Below are positions 1 through 9,600 of a stretch of DNA of 36,746 bases, piece by piece. Within the stretch, counting starts at the first letter, position 1. The number at the start of each line of letters is the position of its first letter. Where the stretch lies: assembly GCA_030152585.1 (NCBI GenBank), contig JASLJC010000098.1:1-36746 (forward strand). The letters are read 5' to 3'. Origin of the DNA: Savagea sp. (lineage in GTDB: Bacteria; Bacillota; Bacilli; Bacillales_A; Planococcaceae). Both the position numbers and the translations under genes were made by a program. The notes under the pieces were generated by a model. It did not search any database. It had not been told where the DNA came from and saw nothing but the letters and a program-made list of their open reading frames with translations.

Positions 1-477
1 CATGTAAAGGAAGTTTGTCGCATAGTCGTACTCTGGTTTTGGTTGCACTGGCTCTAATCCTTTACGGATACGTGCGAACGCAGTTACGATTGATGCAACT
101 TTTGCTTGGAGACGAATTGCTTTACGGTAGTTTGCTTCGTCCGTCATCTCTTCTGCTTCCTCATCGTATAATCCGATAAGTGAAACTGCTGTACGTAATG
201 CTGCCATTGGGTGAACTTTATCGATTGGGTACATTTTGAAGTGCTCAATCACTTCTTTAGGAAGTACCATTTCTTCTGTAAGTTGTTTCTTAATTTCAGC
301 TAACTGCTCTTTGTTTGGCAGTTCTTTGTGCCATAATAAGTAAACTACTTCTTCGAAGCTCGCTTTCGTTGCGAGTTCATCGATGTTGTACCCTACATAC
401 ATTAATGTTGAATCAACGATTGCACTTACTGATGAATCTGCTGCTACTACGCCTTCTAAACCTTTTGCTTGTGACAT
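1..477 (-). CDS. citZ: Citrate synthase, N-terminal part (cut by window edge)
   Basis: Condenses acetyl-CoA and oxaloacetate to citrate, the entry step of the TCA cycle, in the cytosol. Only the first 159 codons are present; the gene runs off the left edge, so this is not a real truncation. The visible part starts MSQAKGLEGVVAADS and includes the early citrate synthase segment FEEVVYLLWHKELPN and the helical stretch around HPMAALRTAVSLIG. The catalytic His and Asp residues lie beyond the edge. The ATG at 475-477 follows a good ribosome binding site (AAGGAG). A consensus-like promoter and a candidate CcpA site lie upstream. In Bacillus the gene is usually followed by icd and mdh, which would lie outside the window. 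The family call is firm; the name citZ rather than a paralogue such as citA or mmgD rests on the pyk neighbourhood. Confidence 0.93.
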   Translation of the reverse strand, partial: MSQAKGLEGVVAADSSVSAIVDSTLMYVGYNIDELATKASFEEVVYLLWHKELPNKEQLAEIKKQLTEEMVLPKEVIEHFKMYPIDKVHPMAALRTAVSLIGLYDEEAEEMTDEANYRKAIRLQAKVASIVTAFARIRKGLEPVQPKPEYDYATNFLYM

Positions 478-574
478 AATTATCGCTCCTTATCCTCCAG
501 ACGTCTGTTGTGGAGTTCGACGACTGGAATTCCTTTTTTATGATTGCCTAATCACTAAAACAGTTCCAGATATA

Positions 575-603
575 ATTATAATCAAGTTCGGCCGTTTTGT
601 GAA
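575..603 (-). promoter_or_regulatory. Promoter of citZ
   Basis: On the minus strand, TTCACA (598-603) and TATAAT (575-580) are separated by exactly 17 bp, giving 5/6 and 6/6 matches to the sigma-A consensus. The start codon is about 100 bp downstream. The -35 box adjoins a cre-like sequence. Confidence 0.72.
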
Positions 604-619
604 TGGAAACGCTTTATTT
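602..619. promoter_or_regulatory. Candidate CcpA site (cre) at the citZ promoter
   Basis: The sequence AATGGAAACGCTTTATTT keeps the core TGNAARCGNWWW of a catabolite responsive element but departs from the consensus in the last arm. It touches the -35 box of the citZ promoter, where bound CcpA would block RNA polymerase. Catabolite repression of citZ by CcpA is known in Bacillus subtilis. The assignment here is inference from the motif. Confidence 0.45.
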
Positions 620-737
620 TCGTTTTCGAAAGAAGTACGATTGCGTTCTTCTTCCCCATTCGTTTGCGACCTGTAATCTTGAACTTGTTTCTATCTTGTC
701 ACAAAATGTTCGTTTTTGCAACTTTTTTCGCTCTCTT

Positions 738-1121
738 TTATCTAAAAATAACAATATCACCCTTTTTAAGTCGGTTATATAGTCTTTTTATGACAATAGG
801 TGAAAGTTTGTGACGAACCATTGGCAACAATAAAAGAAATCCGATAATGTCACTTAATAACCCTGGGAAAATGAGTAGCACGCCACCAATTAATACGAAA
901 ATACCTTCTATAATTGCTTTTCCTGGTGCTTGACGTTCATTTAAGCGAATTTGAAATTCACGAATGACTTTAATTCCTTGGCGTTGCATAAAGAAAAAAC
1001 CGATGATGCTCGTTGCAACCATTAAAACAAATGTCCAGCCAATTCCAATTTCTTTCCCGACATAAAGTAATGTTACAACTTCTAAAATCGTCGCGATGAC
1101 GAGCGTTGCGATAATTTTCAT
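738..1121 (-). CDS. fxsA: FxsA family membrane protein
   Basis: Small integral membrane protein of 127 residues. Hydrophobic segments lie at about residues 3-20, 27-45 and 70-100, and the tail is basic (RHKLSPIVIKRLYNRLKKGD). The short linker FFMQRQGIKVIREFQ between the second and third segments matches the FxsA/YtzA family layout. In Escherichia coli, FxsA overproduction relieves exclusion of phage T7 by the F plasmid; its normal role is not known. The ATG has a good ribosome binding site (AAGAAGGGATAAG). It follows pyk on the same strand but is separated from it by a strong terminator. I see no clear terminator of its own before citZ. Confidence 0.85.
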   Translation of the reverse strand: MKIIATLVIATILEVVTLLYVGKEIGIGWTFVLMVATSIIGFFFMQRQGIKVIREFQIRLNERQAPGKAIIEGIFVLIGGVLLIFPGLLSDIIGFLLLLPMVRHKLSPIVIKRLYNRLKKGDIVIFR

Positions 1122-1179
1122 CTTATCCCTTCTTTCCTTTCATTCCTTTACGATTGACAGAAGAAAAAGTTTCTATAAT

Positions 1180-1238
1180 AAAAAAGACCATTCCTTTCGC
1201 CTCTAGACGCACGACTCGAAATGGAATGATCTTTTTTT
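1180..1238 (-). terminator. Rho-independent terminator after pyk
   Basis: Read on the minus strand, GATCATTCC pairs with GGAATGGTC across a long loop and is followed by TTTTTT. It lies 3 bp beyond the pyk stop codon, before fxsA. Confidence 0.75.
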
Positions 1239-1240
1239 AA

Positions 1241-3001
1241 TTATAATACTTTAGCATGTCCACTATAAATACAACCGGACTCTGCATGCATCGTAATCGG
1301 TGTATCATCCGTAATGACATCTGTCGCTTTCGGAACACCGATAATGACTGGAATACCGAGACTTAATCCGACGATTGCACCGTGACTCGTTAAGCCGCCT
1401 TCTTCCATAATGAGACCTGCACAACGTTCTAGTGCGGGCATCATTTCTTTATCTGTGTTATTCGTTACGATAATAGCACCGTCTAAATTAACACCTTGTA
1501 AATCTTCTGCTTTATTCGCAACGATTGCTCTACCGTAGACGCTTGCTTTTCCGATTCCTTTTCCGCGAGCGATTAAGTCACCGATGACGTGAATTTTCAT
1601 TAAGTTCGTCGTACCCGCTTGTCCAACAGGTACACCTGCTGTAATAATGACGACATCACCACGTGATACGTACTCATGTTCTAAACTTAAATCAACAGCT
1701 TCTTGTAATATACCGTCAATCGACATCGCTTTTTTACCCATAATCGGATAAACGCCCCATGCTAATGTCAATTTAGTCGTTACCGATTCATTTGCGGTAA
1801 CTGCAATCACGGGACATCCGGGACGATACTTCGCAATCATTCGCGCTGTTTGACCGCTTTCGGTCGGTGCCAATACTGCCGATACGTTTAAGTTGAGTGC
1901 CGCATAAGAAGCTGCTTGTCCGATCGACTCTGTCATATTGCCGTGTTGCTCACGTCGACGCGTCGCTACAACTGCACGATAATCGACTGCATTTTCTGTC
2001 GTTCGAGCGATATTGTCCATCATACGAACGGCTTCTACTGGGTAAGAACCTGCCGCTGTTTCTCCTGATAACATAATCGCATCCGATCCGTCGAAAATAG
2101 CATTGGCTACGTCACTTGCTTCAGCACGTGTTGGACGTGGATTCCATTGCATCGAATCTAACATTTGTGTCGCTGTAATAACCGGTTTTCCTGCTTGATT
2201 ACACGATTTAATTAAATGTTTTTGTACAAGTGGTACTTCTTCTGCTTTAATTTCTACACCTAAGTCTCCACGTGCTACCATCATACCGTCTGAAATTTTT
2301 AAAATTTCATCGATATTTTCGACCCCTTCTTCGTTTTCGATTTTCGGGATAATGTGGATATCTTCTCCTTGATTTTCATCCAATAATGTTCGAATTTCGA
2401 TGACATCTTCAGGACGTCGAATGAAAGATGGTGCAATGAAGTCGACTCCTTCACGTACACCGAATAAAATATCTGAACGATCTTTTTCTGTCATCCCTGG
2501 TAATTGAACAGATACACCGGGTACGTTAACCCCTTTTTTGCTTTTTAACATACCTGCATTAAGTGCTACAGTATGAATCGTTCTATTTTCGTAATCGAGC
2601 CCCGTTACTTCAAGATGAATTAAACCGTCATCTAATAAAATCGATGAGCCAACTTCTACGTCTTCGATTAATTTATCATACGTAACAGAAAAAGCTTCTT
2701 CTGTACCGAGGACTTCTTCCATTTTAATGTCAATCGTATGATCTTTCGTTAATAAAATTCCATCGCCGCGCATATTGTGCGTTCGGATTTCTGGTCCACG
2801 CGTATCGAGTAAAATACCGACAGGCTTCCCTACACGCTTTGATGCTTCACGAATCGCATCGATCCGTTGTTTATGCTCATCTTGTGTACCGTGTGAAAAG
2901 TTAAGACGAGCAACATTCATCCCCGCATGAATTAATGCATCTAAAATTTCAGGTGTTTCGCTTGCTGGTCCAATCGTACATACAATTTTTGTCTTTCTCA
3001 T
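1241..3001 (-). CDS. pyk: Pyruvate kinase with C-terminal PEP-utilizer domain
   Basis: Converts phosphoenolpyruvate and ADP to pyruvate and ATP, the last step of glycolysis. The protein starts MRKTKIVCTIGPASE and is 586 residues. It has the TIM-barrel signature MVARGDLGVE and the ATP-site segment LLDTRGPEIRT. After about residue 480 comes the extra phosphohistidine-like swivel domain (EEGGLTSHGAIVGLSLG) that is typical of Bacillus pyruvate kinases and absent from most other bacteria. An in-frame ATG six codons upstream (3019) would add MRRWIE. I chose 3001 because family members start at MRKTKIV, although the GAGG in front is rather far from it. pfkA lies 77 bp upstream on the same strand, so the two are probably cotranscribed, as in Bacillus. 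Confidence 0.97.
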   Translation of the reverse strand: MRKTKIVCTIGPASETPEILDALIHAGMNVARLNFSHGTQDEHKQRIDAIREASKRVGKPVGILLDTRGPEIRTHNMRGDGILLTKDHTIDIKMEEVLGTEEAFSVTYDKLIEDVEVGSSILLDDGLIHLEVTGLDYENRTIHTVALNAGMLKSKKGVNVPGVSVQLPGMTEKDRSDILFGVREGVDFIAPSFIRRPEDVIEIRTLLDENQGEDIHIIPKIENEEGVENIDEILKISDGMMVARGDLGVEIKAEEVPLVQKHLIKSCNQAGKPVITATQMLDSMQWNPRPTRAEASDVANAIFDGSDAIMLSGETAAGSYPVEAVRMMDNIARTTENAVDYRAVVATRRREQHGNMTESIGQAASYAALNLNVSAVLAPTESGQTARMIAKYRPGCPVIAVTANESVTTKLTLAWGVYPIMGKKAMSIDGILQEAVDLSLEHEYVSRGDVVIITAGVPVGQAGTTNLMKIHVIGDLIARGKGIGKASVYGRAIVANKAEDLQGVNLDGAIIVTNNTDKEMMPALERCAGLIMEEGGLTSHGAIVGLSLGIPVIIGVPKATDVITDDTPITMHAESGCIYSGHAKVL

Positions 3002-3078
3002 TTCAATCCATCGCCTCATTTTCTTTATCTAGTCTGAAGTCTAATCTATACTGTACAACAACTTCTGCTCTTTGGATA

Positions 3079-4038
3079 TTAATTCGAAATTTCTTTAGAA
3101 ACATTTAACAATTGATAGTCAAATGTTTTATCGCTTTCAAACACTTCGGCCAATGGATAGGAAACAATTTGATGGTTTTGCATCCCGACTGCATATCCGC
3201 CTTTTCCTTCTAGTAACAGTTCAACAGCACGTGCCCCGTATTCACTTGCGATAACTCGATCTCGAGCAGAGGGCGAGCCACCTCGTTGCATATGACCGAG
3301 TACAGATACACGAGTTTCAACATCGGATTCATGCTTTAAAATAATACGTAAATCTGACGCTGACATGACACCTTCTGCAACGACGATAATACTATGCTTT
3401 TTACCGCGTGCATGACTACGTCGTAACCGTTCGACGATATCTGTAATTTTCGTTTTATCTTCCGGCACTAAAATCGTTTCCGCACCACCGGCAACACCTG
3501 CCCATAATGCAAGATCTCCTGCATCTCGCCCCATTACTTCTACAATAAATGTTCGGTCGTGGGAACTTGCTGTATCCCGAATTTTATCAATCGCATCAAT
3601 AACTGTGTTTAACGCCGAATCGAATCCGATTGTAAATTGGGTACCGCCGATGTCGTTGTCAATCGTCGCAGGAACACCGACAGTCGGAACGCCAAGTTCG
3701 TTTAAACGTTCTGCTCCTTTAAACGAGCCATCCCCACCGATGACAACAATTCCTTCAATGTTATGTTTTTGAATGACCTCTAATGCTTTTTGTTGCCCTT
3801 TTTCTGTTTGAAATTGCGGACAACGTGCTGAGCGTAAAATTGTGCCACCTCGTTGAATAATATCGCCGACTGAGCCAACATGGAGCGGAACAATTTCATC
3901 TGTAATGAGTCCTTCATATCCTTGATAGACCCCTACGACTTCTGTTCCTTCGTGAATCGCCTTTCGAACGACTGCTCGAACAGCAGCATTCATTCCTGGT
4001 GCGTCTCCGCCACTCGTTAAAACTGCTATTTTTTTCAT
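3079..4038 (-). CDS. pfkA: ATP-dependent 6-phosphofructokinase
   Basis: Phosphorylates fructose 6-phosphate to fructose 1,6-bisphosphate, the committed step of glycolysis; a homotetramer controlled by ADP and PEP in Bacillaceae. The 319 residues match the classical length. Visible landmarks are Gly11 in the ATP loop LTSGGDAPGMNAAVRA, GGDGSFKG at 101-108, TIDND with the catalytic Asp127, Arg162, and MGRDAGDLAL. An upstream ATG at 4074 exists, but the start at 4038 has an excellent ribosome binding site (AGAGGTAGAGAAA) and the family's N-terminus MKKIAVLTSGG. accA ends 47 bp upstream, so readthrough from accDA is possible. Confidence 0.97.
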   Translation of the reverse strand: MKKIAVLTSGGDAPGMNAAVRAVVRKAIHEGTEVVGVYQGYEGLITDEIVPLHVGSVGDIIQRGGTILRSARCPQFQTEKGQQKALEVIQKHNIEGIVVIGGDGSFKGAERLNELGVPTVGVPATIDNDIGGTQFTIGFDSALNTVIDAIDKIRDTASSHDRTFIVEVMGRDAGDLALWAGVAGGAETILVPEDKTKITDIVERLRRSHARGKKHSIIVVAEGVMSASDLRIILKHESDVETRVSVLGHMQRGGSPSARDRVIASEYGARAVELLLEGKGGYAVGMQNHQIVSYPLAEVFESDKTFDYQLLNVSKEISN

Positions 4039-4072
4039 TTTCTCTACCTCTTTTGTCATTTTATCTATAGTC

Positions 4073-4078
4073 ATTATA
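4073..4078 (-). promoter_or_regulatory. Possible -10 box for pfkA-pyk
   Basis: TATAAT on the minus strand in the short gap between accA and pfkA, 35 bp before the pfkA start. The -35 region (TTATAT at 17 bp) is weak. It would give pfkA-pyk its own promoter, as reported in Bacillus. Confidence 0.35.
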
Positions 4079-4085
4079 CATTGTA

Positions 4086-5036
4086 TTACTCAGAATATAA
4101 GCCTATATTACGAAAATGATCGTATCGAGAATGTTGCAGTTGTTCAGGTGTTTGCGTACTTAGTCGGTCAAGCGCTTCGCTCAGAGATGTTCGTAAATAT
4201 TGAGCTTGCGTCGACGTATCGTTATGTGCACCACCTAATACTTCAGGGATAACTTCATGAATGATACCAAATGTTTTTAAATGTTGAGCCGTCATTTTTA
4301 ATGCTTCCGCTGCTTCTTCCGAATAACTCGCATCTTTCCAAAGAATAGATGCTGCTCCTTCCGGTGATATGACAGAGTAAGTAGCGTGTTCTAACATATG
4401 AATTTCATTGGCGATACTTAATGCGAGTGCTCCACCACTTCCACCTTCGCCGATGACGACTGAAATAACAGGGACACGTAAACTAGCCATTTCAACTAAA
4501 TTACGAGCAATCGCTTCGCTTTGTCCTCGTTCTTCCGCTGCTTTTCCAGGATAGGCCCCTTTCGTGTCAATGAAACAAATAATCGGTCTTTTAAATTTAT
4601 CGGCTTGCTTCATTAATCGAAGTGCTTTTCGATAACCTTCTGGGTGTGGCATTCCGAAATTTCGATAAACATTTTCTTTCGTATCTTTTCCTCTTTGATG
4701 ACCGATTACAGTAACCGGTTGTCCTTCAAAAAATCCAATTCCTCCTATTATTGCAGGATCTTCTCCGTACAACCGATCTCCCTTTAACTCGATAAAGTCT
4801 TGAAATAATAACGGAATGTAATCACGTGTTGTCGGACGATCAGCGTGTCGAGCGACTTGCACTTTATCCCATGTTTCCATATTGCCATAAACATCTTCTT
4901 CGAGACGTTCGAGACGTTGCTTCAAATCATCGATTTCATTTGTTAAATCGATGTCGCTCTCTTTCGTAAATTGTTCTAACTCTTTAATTTTATTCCGTAG
5001 CACGACGACCGGTTTTTCAAAAGGTAATGCACGCAT
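4086..5036 (-). CDS. accA: Acetyl-CoA carboxylase carboxyltransferase subunit alpha
   Basis: With AccD it forms the alpha2-beta2 carboxyltransferase that moves carboxylate from carboxybiotin to acetyl-CoA, making malonyl-CoA for fatty acid synthesis. The 316-residue protein has the N-terminal coiled region (ELEQFTKESDIDLTNEIDDL), then a crotonase-like fold with KGDRLYGEDPAIIGGIG, GMPHPEGYRKALRLM, FIDTKGAYPG, and the CoA-binding loop EGGSGGALALSIAN. The ATG overlaps the last base of the accD stop codon (TAATG), which indicates translational coupling and the equal dose the complex needs. The ribosome binding site (AAGGAGGAAG) lies inside the end of accD. Confidence 0.97.
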   Translation of the reverse strand: MRALPFEKPVVVLRNKIKELEQFTKESDIDLTNEIDDLKQRLERLEEDVYGNMETWDKVQVARHADRPTTRDYIPLLFQDFIELKGDRLYGEDPAIIGGIGFFEGQPVTVIGHQRGKDTKENVYRNFGMPHPEGYRKALRLMKQADKFKRPIICFIDTKGAYPGKAAEERGQSEAIARNLVEMASLRVPVISVVIGEGGSGGALALSIANEIHMLEHATYSVISPEGAASILWKDASYSEEAAEALKMTAQHLKTFGIIHEVIPEVLGGAHNDTSTQAQYLRTSLSEALDRLSTQTPEQLQHSRYDHFRNIGLYSE

Positions 5037-5890
5037 TAAACTTCCTCCTTATGTAAAGCTAACACTGTCGCCAAATAAGTACGCATCTCTTTTCTCGGTA
5101 CGACGGCGTCGAGCTGCCCTTTTTCAAGTAAAAACTCCGCAGTTTGAAAATCTTTCGGTAATTTTTCACGTACTGTTTGTTCAATGACACGTCGACCTGC
5201 AAAACCAATGAGAGCACTCGGCTCAGCAATATTAATATCTCCGACCGATGCAAAACTTGCTGATACGCCACCCGTTGTCGGATCGGTCATAATCGAGACA
5301 TACAATAATCCTGCCTCACTATGACGTTGCAATGCGACACTCGTTTTTGCCATTTGCATAAGTGAAAGTGTTCCTTCTTGCATTCGAGCGCCTCCACTTG
5401 CTGAAAAAATCAATACCGGTAAACGATGAGCTGTAGCATATTCAACGAGTCGCGTAATTTTTTCACCGACGACAGCTCCCATTGAACCCATACGAAAATG
5501 AGCGTCCATTACAGCTATTGCCGCACGTTGTTCGTTTATGTAAGCTACTCCTGTAACGACAGCTTCGTTCATTTCTGTTTTGCGTTGATCTTTCATTACT
5601 TTTTCTTGATACGATGGAAAGTTCAGCGGGTTAACCGTTTGTAAATGATCATTCATTTCTTCAAAGCTACCCGGATCAACTAAATATTCGAGACGTTCGT
5701 ACGCCCGAAGTCGAAAGTGATAATGACATTCCGGACAAACTTTTTTATTTTTCTCCAGTTCCTTCGTCAAAAGAATATGTTTACATTTCGGACATTTCGA
5801 CATAATCCCAGCGGGTACGTCTTTCGTCGCTTCTTTTGAAGGAATCGTTACAACATCTTCTTTTTTCTTACCAAACAGTTTGCGAATCAT
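5036..5890 (-). CDS. accD: Acetyl-CoA carboxylase carboxyltransferase subunit beta
   Basis: Beta partner of AccA. The 284-residue protein starts MIRKLFGKKKEDV and carries an N-terminal four-cysteine zinc ribbon (Cys33, Cys36, Cys52, Cys55 in CPKC and CPEC), followed by a crotonase-like domain with FSASGGARMQEG, DPTTGGVSASFA and GFAGRRVIEQTV. A longer reading to 5935 is open, but 5890 has a GGAGG ribosome binding site eight bases upstream and matches the family start. Its first 23 bases overlap the 3' end of the upstream GntR regulator gene, so regulator, accD and accA are probably one transcription and translation unit. Confidence 0.96.
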   Translation of the reverse strand: MIRKLFGKKKEDVVTIPSKEATKDVPAGIMSKCPKCKHILLTKELEKNKKVCPECHYHFRLRAYERLEYLVDPGSFEEMNDHLQTVNPLNFPSYQEKVMKDQRKTEMNEAVVTGVAYINEQRAAIAVMDAHFRMGSMGAVVGEKITRLVEYATAHRLPVLIFSASGGARMQEGTLSLMQMAKTSVALQRHSEAGLLYVSIMTDPTTGGVSASFASVGDINIAEPSALIGFAGRRVIEQTVREKLPKDFQTAEFLLEKGQLDAVVPRKEMRTYLATVLALHKEEV

Positions 5891-6542
5891 AGTGACTTCC
5901 TCCGTCTTGTTCAATGATGTGTATCCATTGTTCATATGCTTCCACCGCTTCCTTCTTTTTTCCGAGCGCTAAATTGACGAGTAATGTTTGTACGTGTTGT
6001 TTTTCTTCTTCTGTCGTATATTCTGAAAAAGGAACGCGACTATATTGTTTTAATAAAAACCATATTTTTAACGTTAATCGATTCCCTGTTGCGATGATCA
6101 TCTCACGAACAATATCTTCTCGCCAAACTGTATGCTCTTCAACTAATTTATAATACAAACTTTCCCATACAGGTAAAAGTCGACATTCTGGTGTATCGCA
6201 TATATAAACAATCGCTGCTCGTTCGTGAATACGTCGTGTCGCGATGACATCTTCGTATGATTTTGATTGTTGCATAATAAATGTTGCTAACACTTCAACG
6301 AGCTGATGCTTTTTAAAGTCGGCTAAAAAAGTACCTTCCCCGCGGCGCGTTTCAATGAGTCCGAGAAGTTCCATACTTCGAAGCGCCTCTCGAACGGTCG
6401 AACGTCCAACTTCTAATTTTTCTGCAAGTTTCCGTTCTGAAGGTAATTTATCACCGATTTCAACTTGTTCTTCCTCAATAATCCGTTGAATTTGTTTTAC
6501 AATTTGTAAAAAACCTTTATTCGGCATGGATTGATTTGACAC
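5868..6542 (-). CDS. GntR-family transcriptional regulator, FadR type
   Basis: 224 residues. The N-terminal winged helix at about 8-75 has the GntR hallmark KLPSERKLAEKLEVGRSTV followed by LRSMELLGLIETRRGEGTF. The C-terminal half is helical and of FCD/FadR-like length, but I cannot identify ligand residues with confidence. It starts at GTG 6540-6542 after GAGGGAG and overlaps accD by 23 bases. That position suggests a link to fatty-acid or acetyl-CoA metabolism. The regulator could sense an acyl-CoA or organic acid and control itself and accDA; this is inference. A perfect palindrome of the type bound by FadR-like proteins lies between its promoter and start codon. The family call is secure, the ligand unknown. 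Confidence 0.85.
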   Translation of the reverse strand: MSNQSMPNKGFLQIVKQIQRIIEEEQVEIGDKLPSERKLAEKLEVGRSTVREALRSMELLGLIETRRGEGTFLADFKKHQLVEVLATFIMQQSKSYEDVIATRRIHERAAIVYICDTPECRLLPVWESLYYKLVEEHTVWREDIVREMIIATGNRLTLKIWFLLKQYSRVPFSEYTTEEEKQHVQTLLVNLALGKKKEAVEAYEQWIHIIEQDGGSHYDSQTVW

Positions 6543-6561
6543 GCTTCTCCCTCACTTTTAG

Positions 6562-6574
6562 GTGGTCTGACCAC
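6562..6574. promoter_or_regulatory. Probable GntR/FadR-type operator
   Basis: GTGGTCTGACCAC is a perfect 6+1+6 palindrome with the TGGTNNGACCA pattern recognised by FadR-subfamily GntR proteins. It sits 20 bp upstream of the GTG start of the GntR gene and about 11 bp downstream of a -10 box, where a bound repressor would block transcription. Autoregulation is the simplest reading. Confidence 0.7.
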
Positions 6575-6585
6575 TTATGTTTTCT

Positions 6586-6614
6586 ATCATAACGGATTTA
6601 TTTACTCTCGTAAA
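6586..6614 (-). promoter_or_regulatory. Promoter of the GntR-accD-accA unit
   Basis: Minus-strand TTTACG (6609-6614) and TATGAT (6586-6591) with a 17-bp spacer. The -35 box is inside the 3' end of dnaE. The palindromic operator starts just downstream. Confidence 0.5.
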
Positions 6615-9600
6615 GCCGTTTTACAAACTTCATTTGTTGCACAATTATTTTTTTCTCCTGTCGGTATGCATCTATTTTCCCAAAAACACCGACATATTGA
6701 GCAGTGTGTAACGATTCGCTCACATGTTTATATACTTTTGGAAAAATAGTGCAAGAAATCGTATCCGTTTCATCGTAAATTTCAACGAATGCCATTTCTT
6801 CTCCATTTTTCGTACGAACCGTCCGAATCTCTTCGATTTTTCCAAAAGTTTGAATCACTGTATCGACGGTTTTCTTTTTAATCCGTTCGATGACTTCATA
6901 CGTTTCGTCTTCTTGTGCGCGATACATTGCGATCGGATGATCTGAAATGTAAAAAGGAAGTACAGCTCGTTCTGCTTCTACAATTTGCAACAACGAACGT
7001 TCCTCTTTCGGTTGAATCCACTTCGGATGTCCATACGTTGGAAAAGCAGCATCTGATAAAATCGCAGGCACAGTCGCGCGTAACGTATCTCTCGTTTGTC
7101 CTGTATCATCGAATGCCCCTGCGTCAATGAGTCGCATTAAAACACCTTCATTTAAGGTATCGATCCCCATTTGTCTTGCCCAATCAAAAATTGAAGGAAA
7201 CGGTCCATTTTGTTGACGTTTCACTTCCTCCCATCGATCAAAGAAAGAAAAAGGAATATATTTAATCGAAGATAAGCCGACACGTATCGTCGTACGATTC
7301 AAAACTTCGTAATGACGCTTTCCTTGTAAAATCGAAGGGGGTAACACTTTAATCCCTCTACTTTTCAAGCGTTGCATGTACGTTGACGATTTTTGGTCAT
7401 CTCCTGCCGATTGTGATAATAAAGCAGTATAAAATGCTAGCGGCTCATGCACTTTAAAGTAAGCTAAACTGTAAGCAATTTTAGAATATGCAACGGCGTG
7501 GCTTTTCGGAAAGCTATATTGAGCAAACTGTTCAATTTCTGAAAATAACGATGCAGCTTTTTCCTCTGACATTTGTGTACGTGCTCCTTCAATAAAACGA
7601 TGACGATAAGGTTCGATAGCTTCTTCGTCACCCTTCATCAGTTCACGGCGTAAAAGATCAGCTTCTGCAAATGTAAATTGAGCGACGGCTACGGCTAATT
7701 GCATCACTTGTTCTTGATAAATTAAAATACCGTAAGTTTCTTCTACAATCGGTTGAACGATTGGATGTACCGTCGTCCACTTTTCAGTCCCTCGTTTACG
7801 CGCTGCATACGACGGAATAGAATCCATCGGTCCTGGTCGATATAGTGCGTTAACAGCATAGAGTGACTCAAATGACTCTGGCTGAACGACTTGTAACGCC
7901 TCTTGCATACCTCTTGATTCAAATTGAAAAATTCCTTCTGTTTCTCCTGCCGCAAATAACTGATACGTCGGCGCGTCGTCTAACGGTAACGTCGCTAAAA
8001 CGTGCCGCGGATTTTTACCCGGTGCAACGATTTGTAAAATTCGACGTAAAAACGTTAAATTGCTCAATCCTAACACGTCAAACTTCACAAATCCGGCTGC
8101 TTCGACGTCTCCCATCGCCCACTGAGTCATCCATGATATGTCGTTGCCACGTTGTAGAGGCAACGAAGTAATAAGTGGTGACGGTGAAATAATAATACCC
8201 GCTGCGTGAGTCGATACGTTTCGGGGTGCCCCTTCGAGTTGTAAAGCAATTTCGATTAATGGAACATATTCACGATGGCGTAATAGCCATTGACGAATCA
8301 CTGGTCGCTTTAACAATTCAGAAAGTGTACGTACACGTTGGTCTGCTACGAGCGCCATAAACGTATCAATTTCTTCGTTCGGTTTTTCATATACACGAAA
8401 AATCGAACGTAAAATTGCCTTCATCGACAATGTGCCGTACGTTGCGATTTGTGCAACATGCTCTTTTCCATACTTCGCTTCAATCATCTGAAGGACTTGA
8501 ATACGCCGATCATCTTCAAAATCGACATCGATATCTGGTAATGAGACACGTTGCTCGTTTAAAAATCGGTCGAACACTAAGTGATATTCGATCGGGTCGA
8601 CATCTGTAATCGACAATCCGTAAGCGACGAGAGAACTCGCGGAAGAACCGCGCCCAGGTCCTGTTAAAATTCCTTGTTCGTTCGCCTCTTGAATCATCGC
8701 AGCGACAATTAAAAAGTAGTCGATGAAACCCATCTTTTCAATAACGGTGAGTTCTCTTTGTAATCGCTTTTCGTAACGTTCATCCCATCGATTTTCTCGC
8801 TCTAACCGTTCGCGTACACGTTTGCTGACTATCTCTTTTTTATTCGTTTCTTCTATGAAAGGATAAGTCGGTAAACGAGGGGGAGATCCAAAAGAAAGCT
8901 CTAACGCACAAGCGTTCAACGTTTCATGCATTTCTTCTACCCATTCGATTTCATCTTCAAATACTTTATACCACTCTTCTTCTGTCCAAAGATGAGCCGA
9001 TTGAAAAGGAATGGTCACGTCTTTTACTTTTTCATTTTGCTTGATTGCTTGCGCGACTTTGTATGCCGCACGATCTTCTTCACGAATATATCGACTTTGT
9101 AAAGTCGCCATCACAGGGATACTCCATTGTTCGGACCACTCTTTCGCTCGACGTTCGACTTCTTCATCTCGGCCGTTCATTCGGTGAACACTTAATCGGA
9201 ATGTCATGTCTGGCAACTGCATCACGTATCGCTGAATCGCATCGTCTTCATTATTTTTCCACGACGACTCATTTAAAGGGAAAACTGTTATACAATCAGT
9301 GCAATATGCGGTATACCAATGAAACGGTAATACGTGACCCGGTTGCGTCATTGCCGCGCTACTCAATTTTAATAAATTCGCATAACCTTTTTCATTTTGA
9401 GCGTACAAAACGAGATCGTCTTTTTCTCCGTCTCGCTCTACACGTATTTGTAAACCGATACCGACTGCACAAACATCTTTCAACGTCTCGTAAAACTCTC
9501 GTACACCGTACATCGTCGGATGGACGAGCGCGACGAAACGAGCCCCTCGTTCTTTTAGAAGAGGGGCTAACGTTGAAAGAGAGATTGTACTTTCGAGTAA

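Noticed and set aside
3002..3019. Longer N-terminus for pyruvate kinase (MRRWIE extension)
   Set aside because: Family members begin at MRKTKIV and the upstream ATG has no good ribosome binding site.
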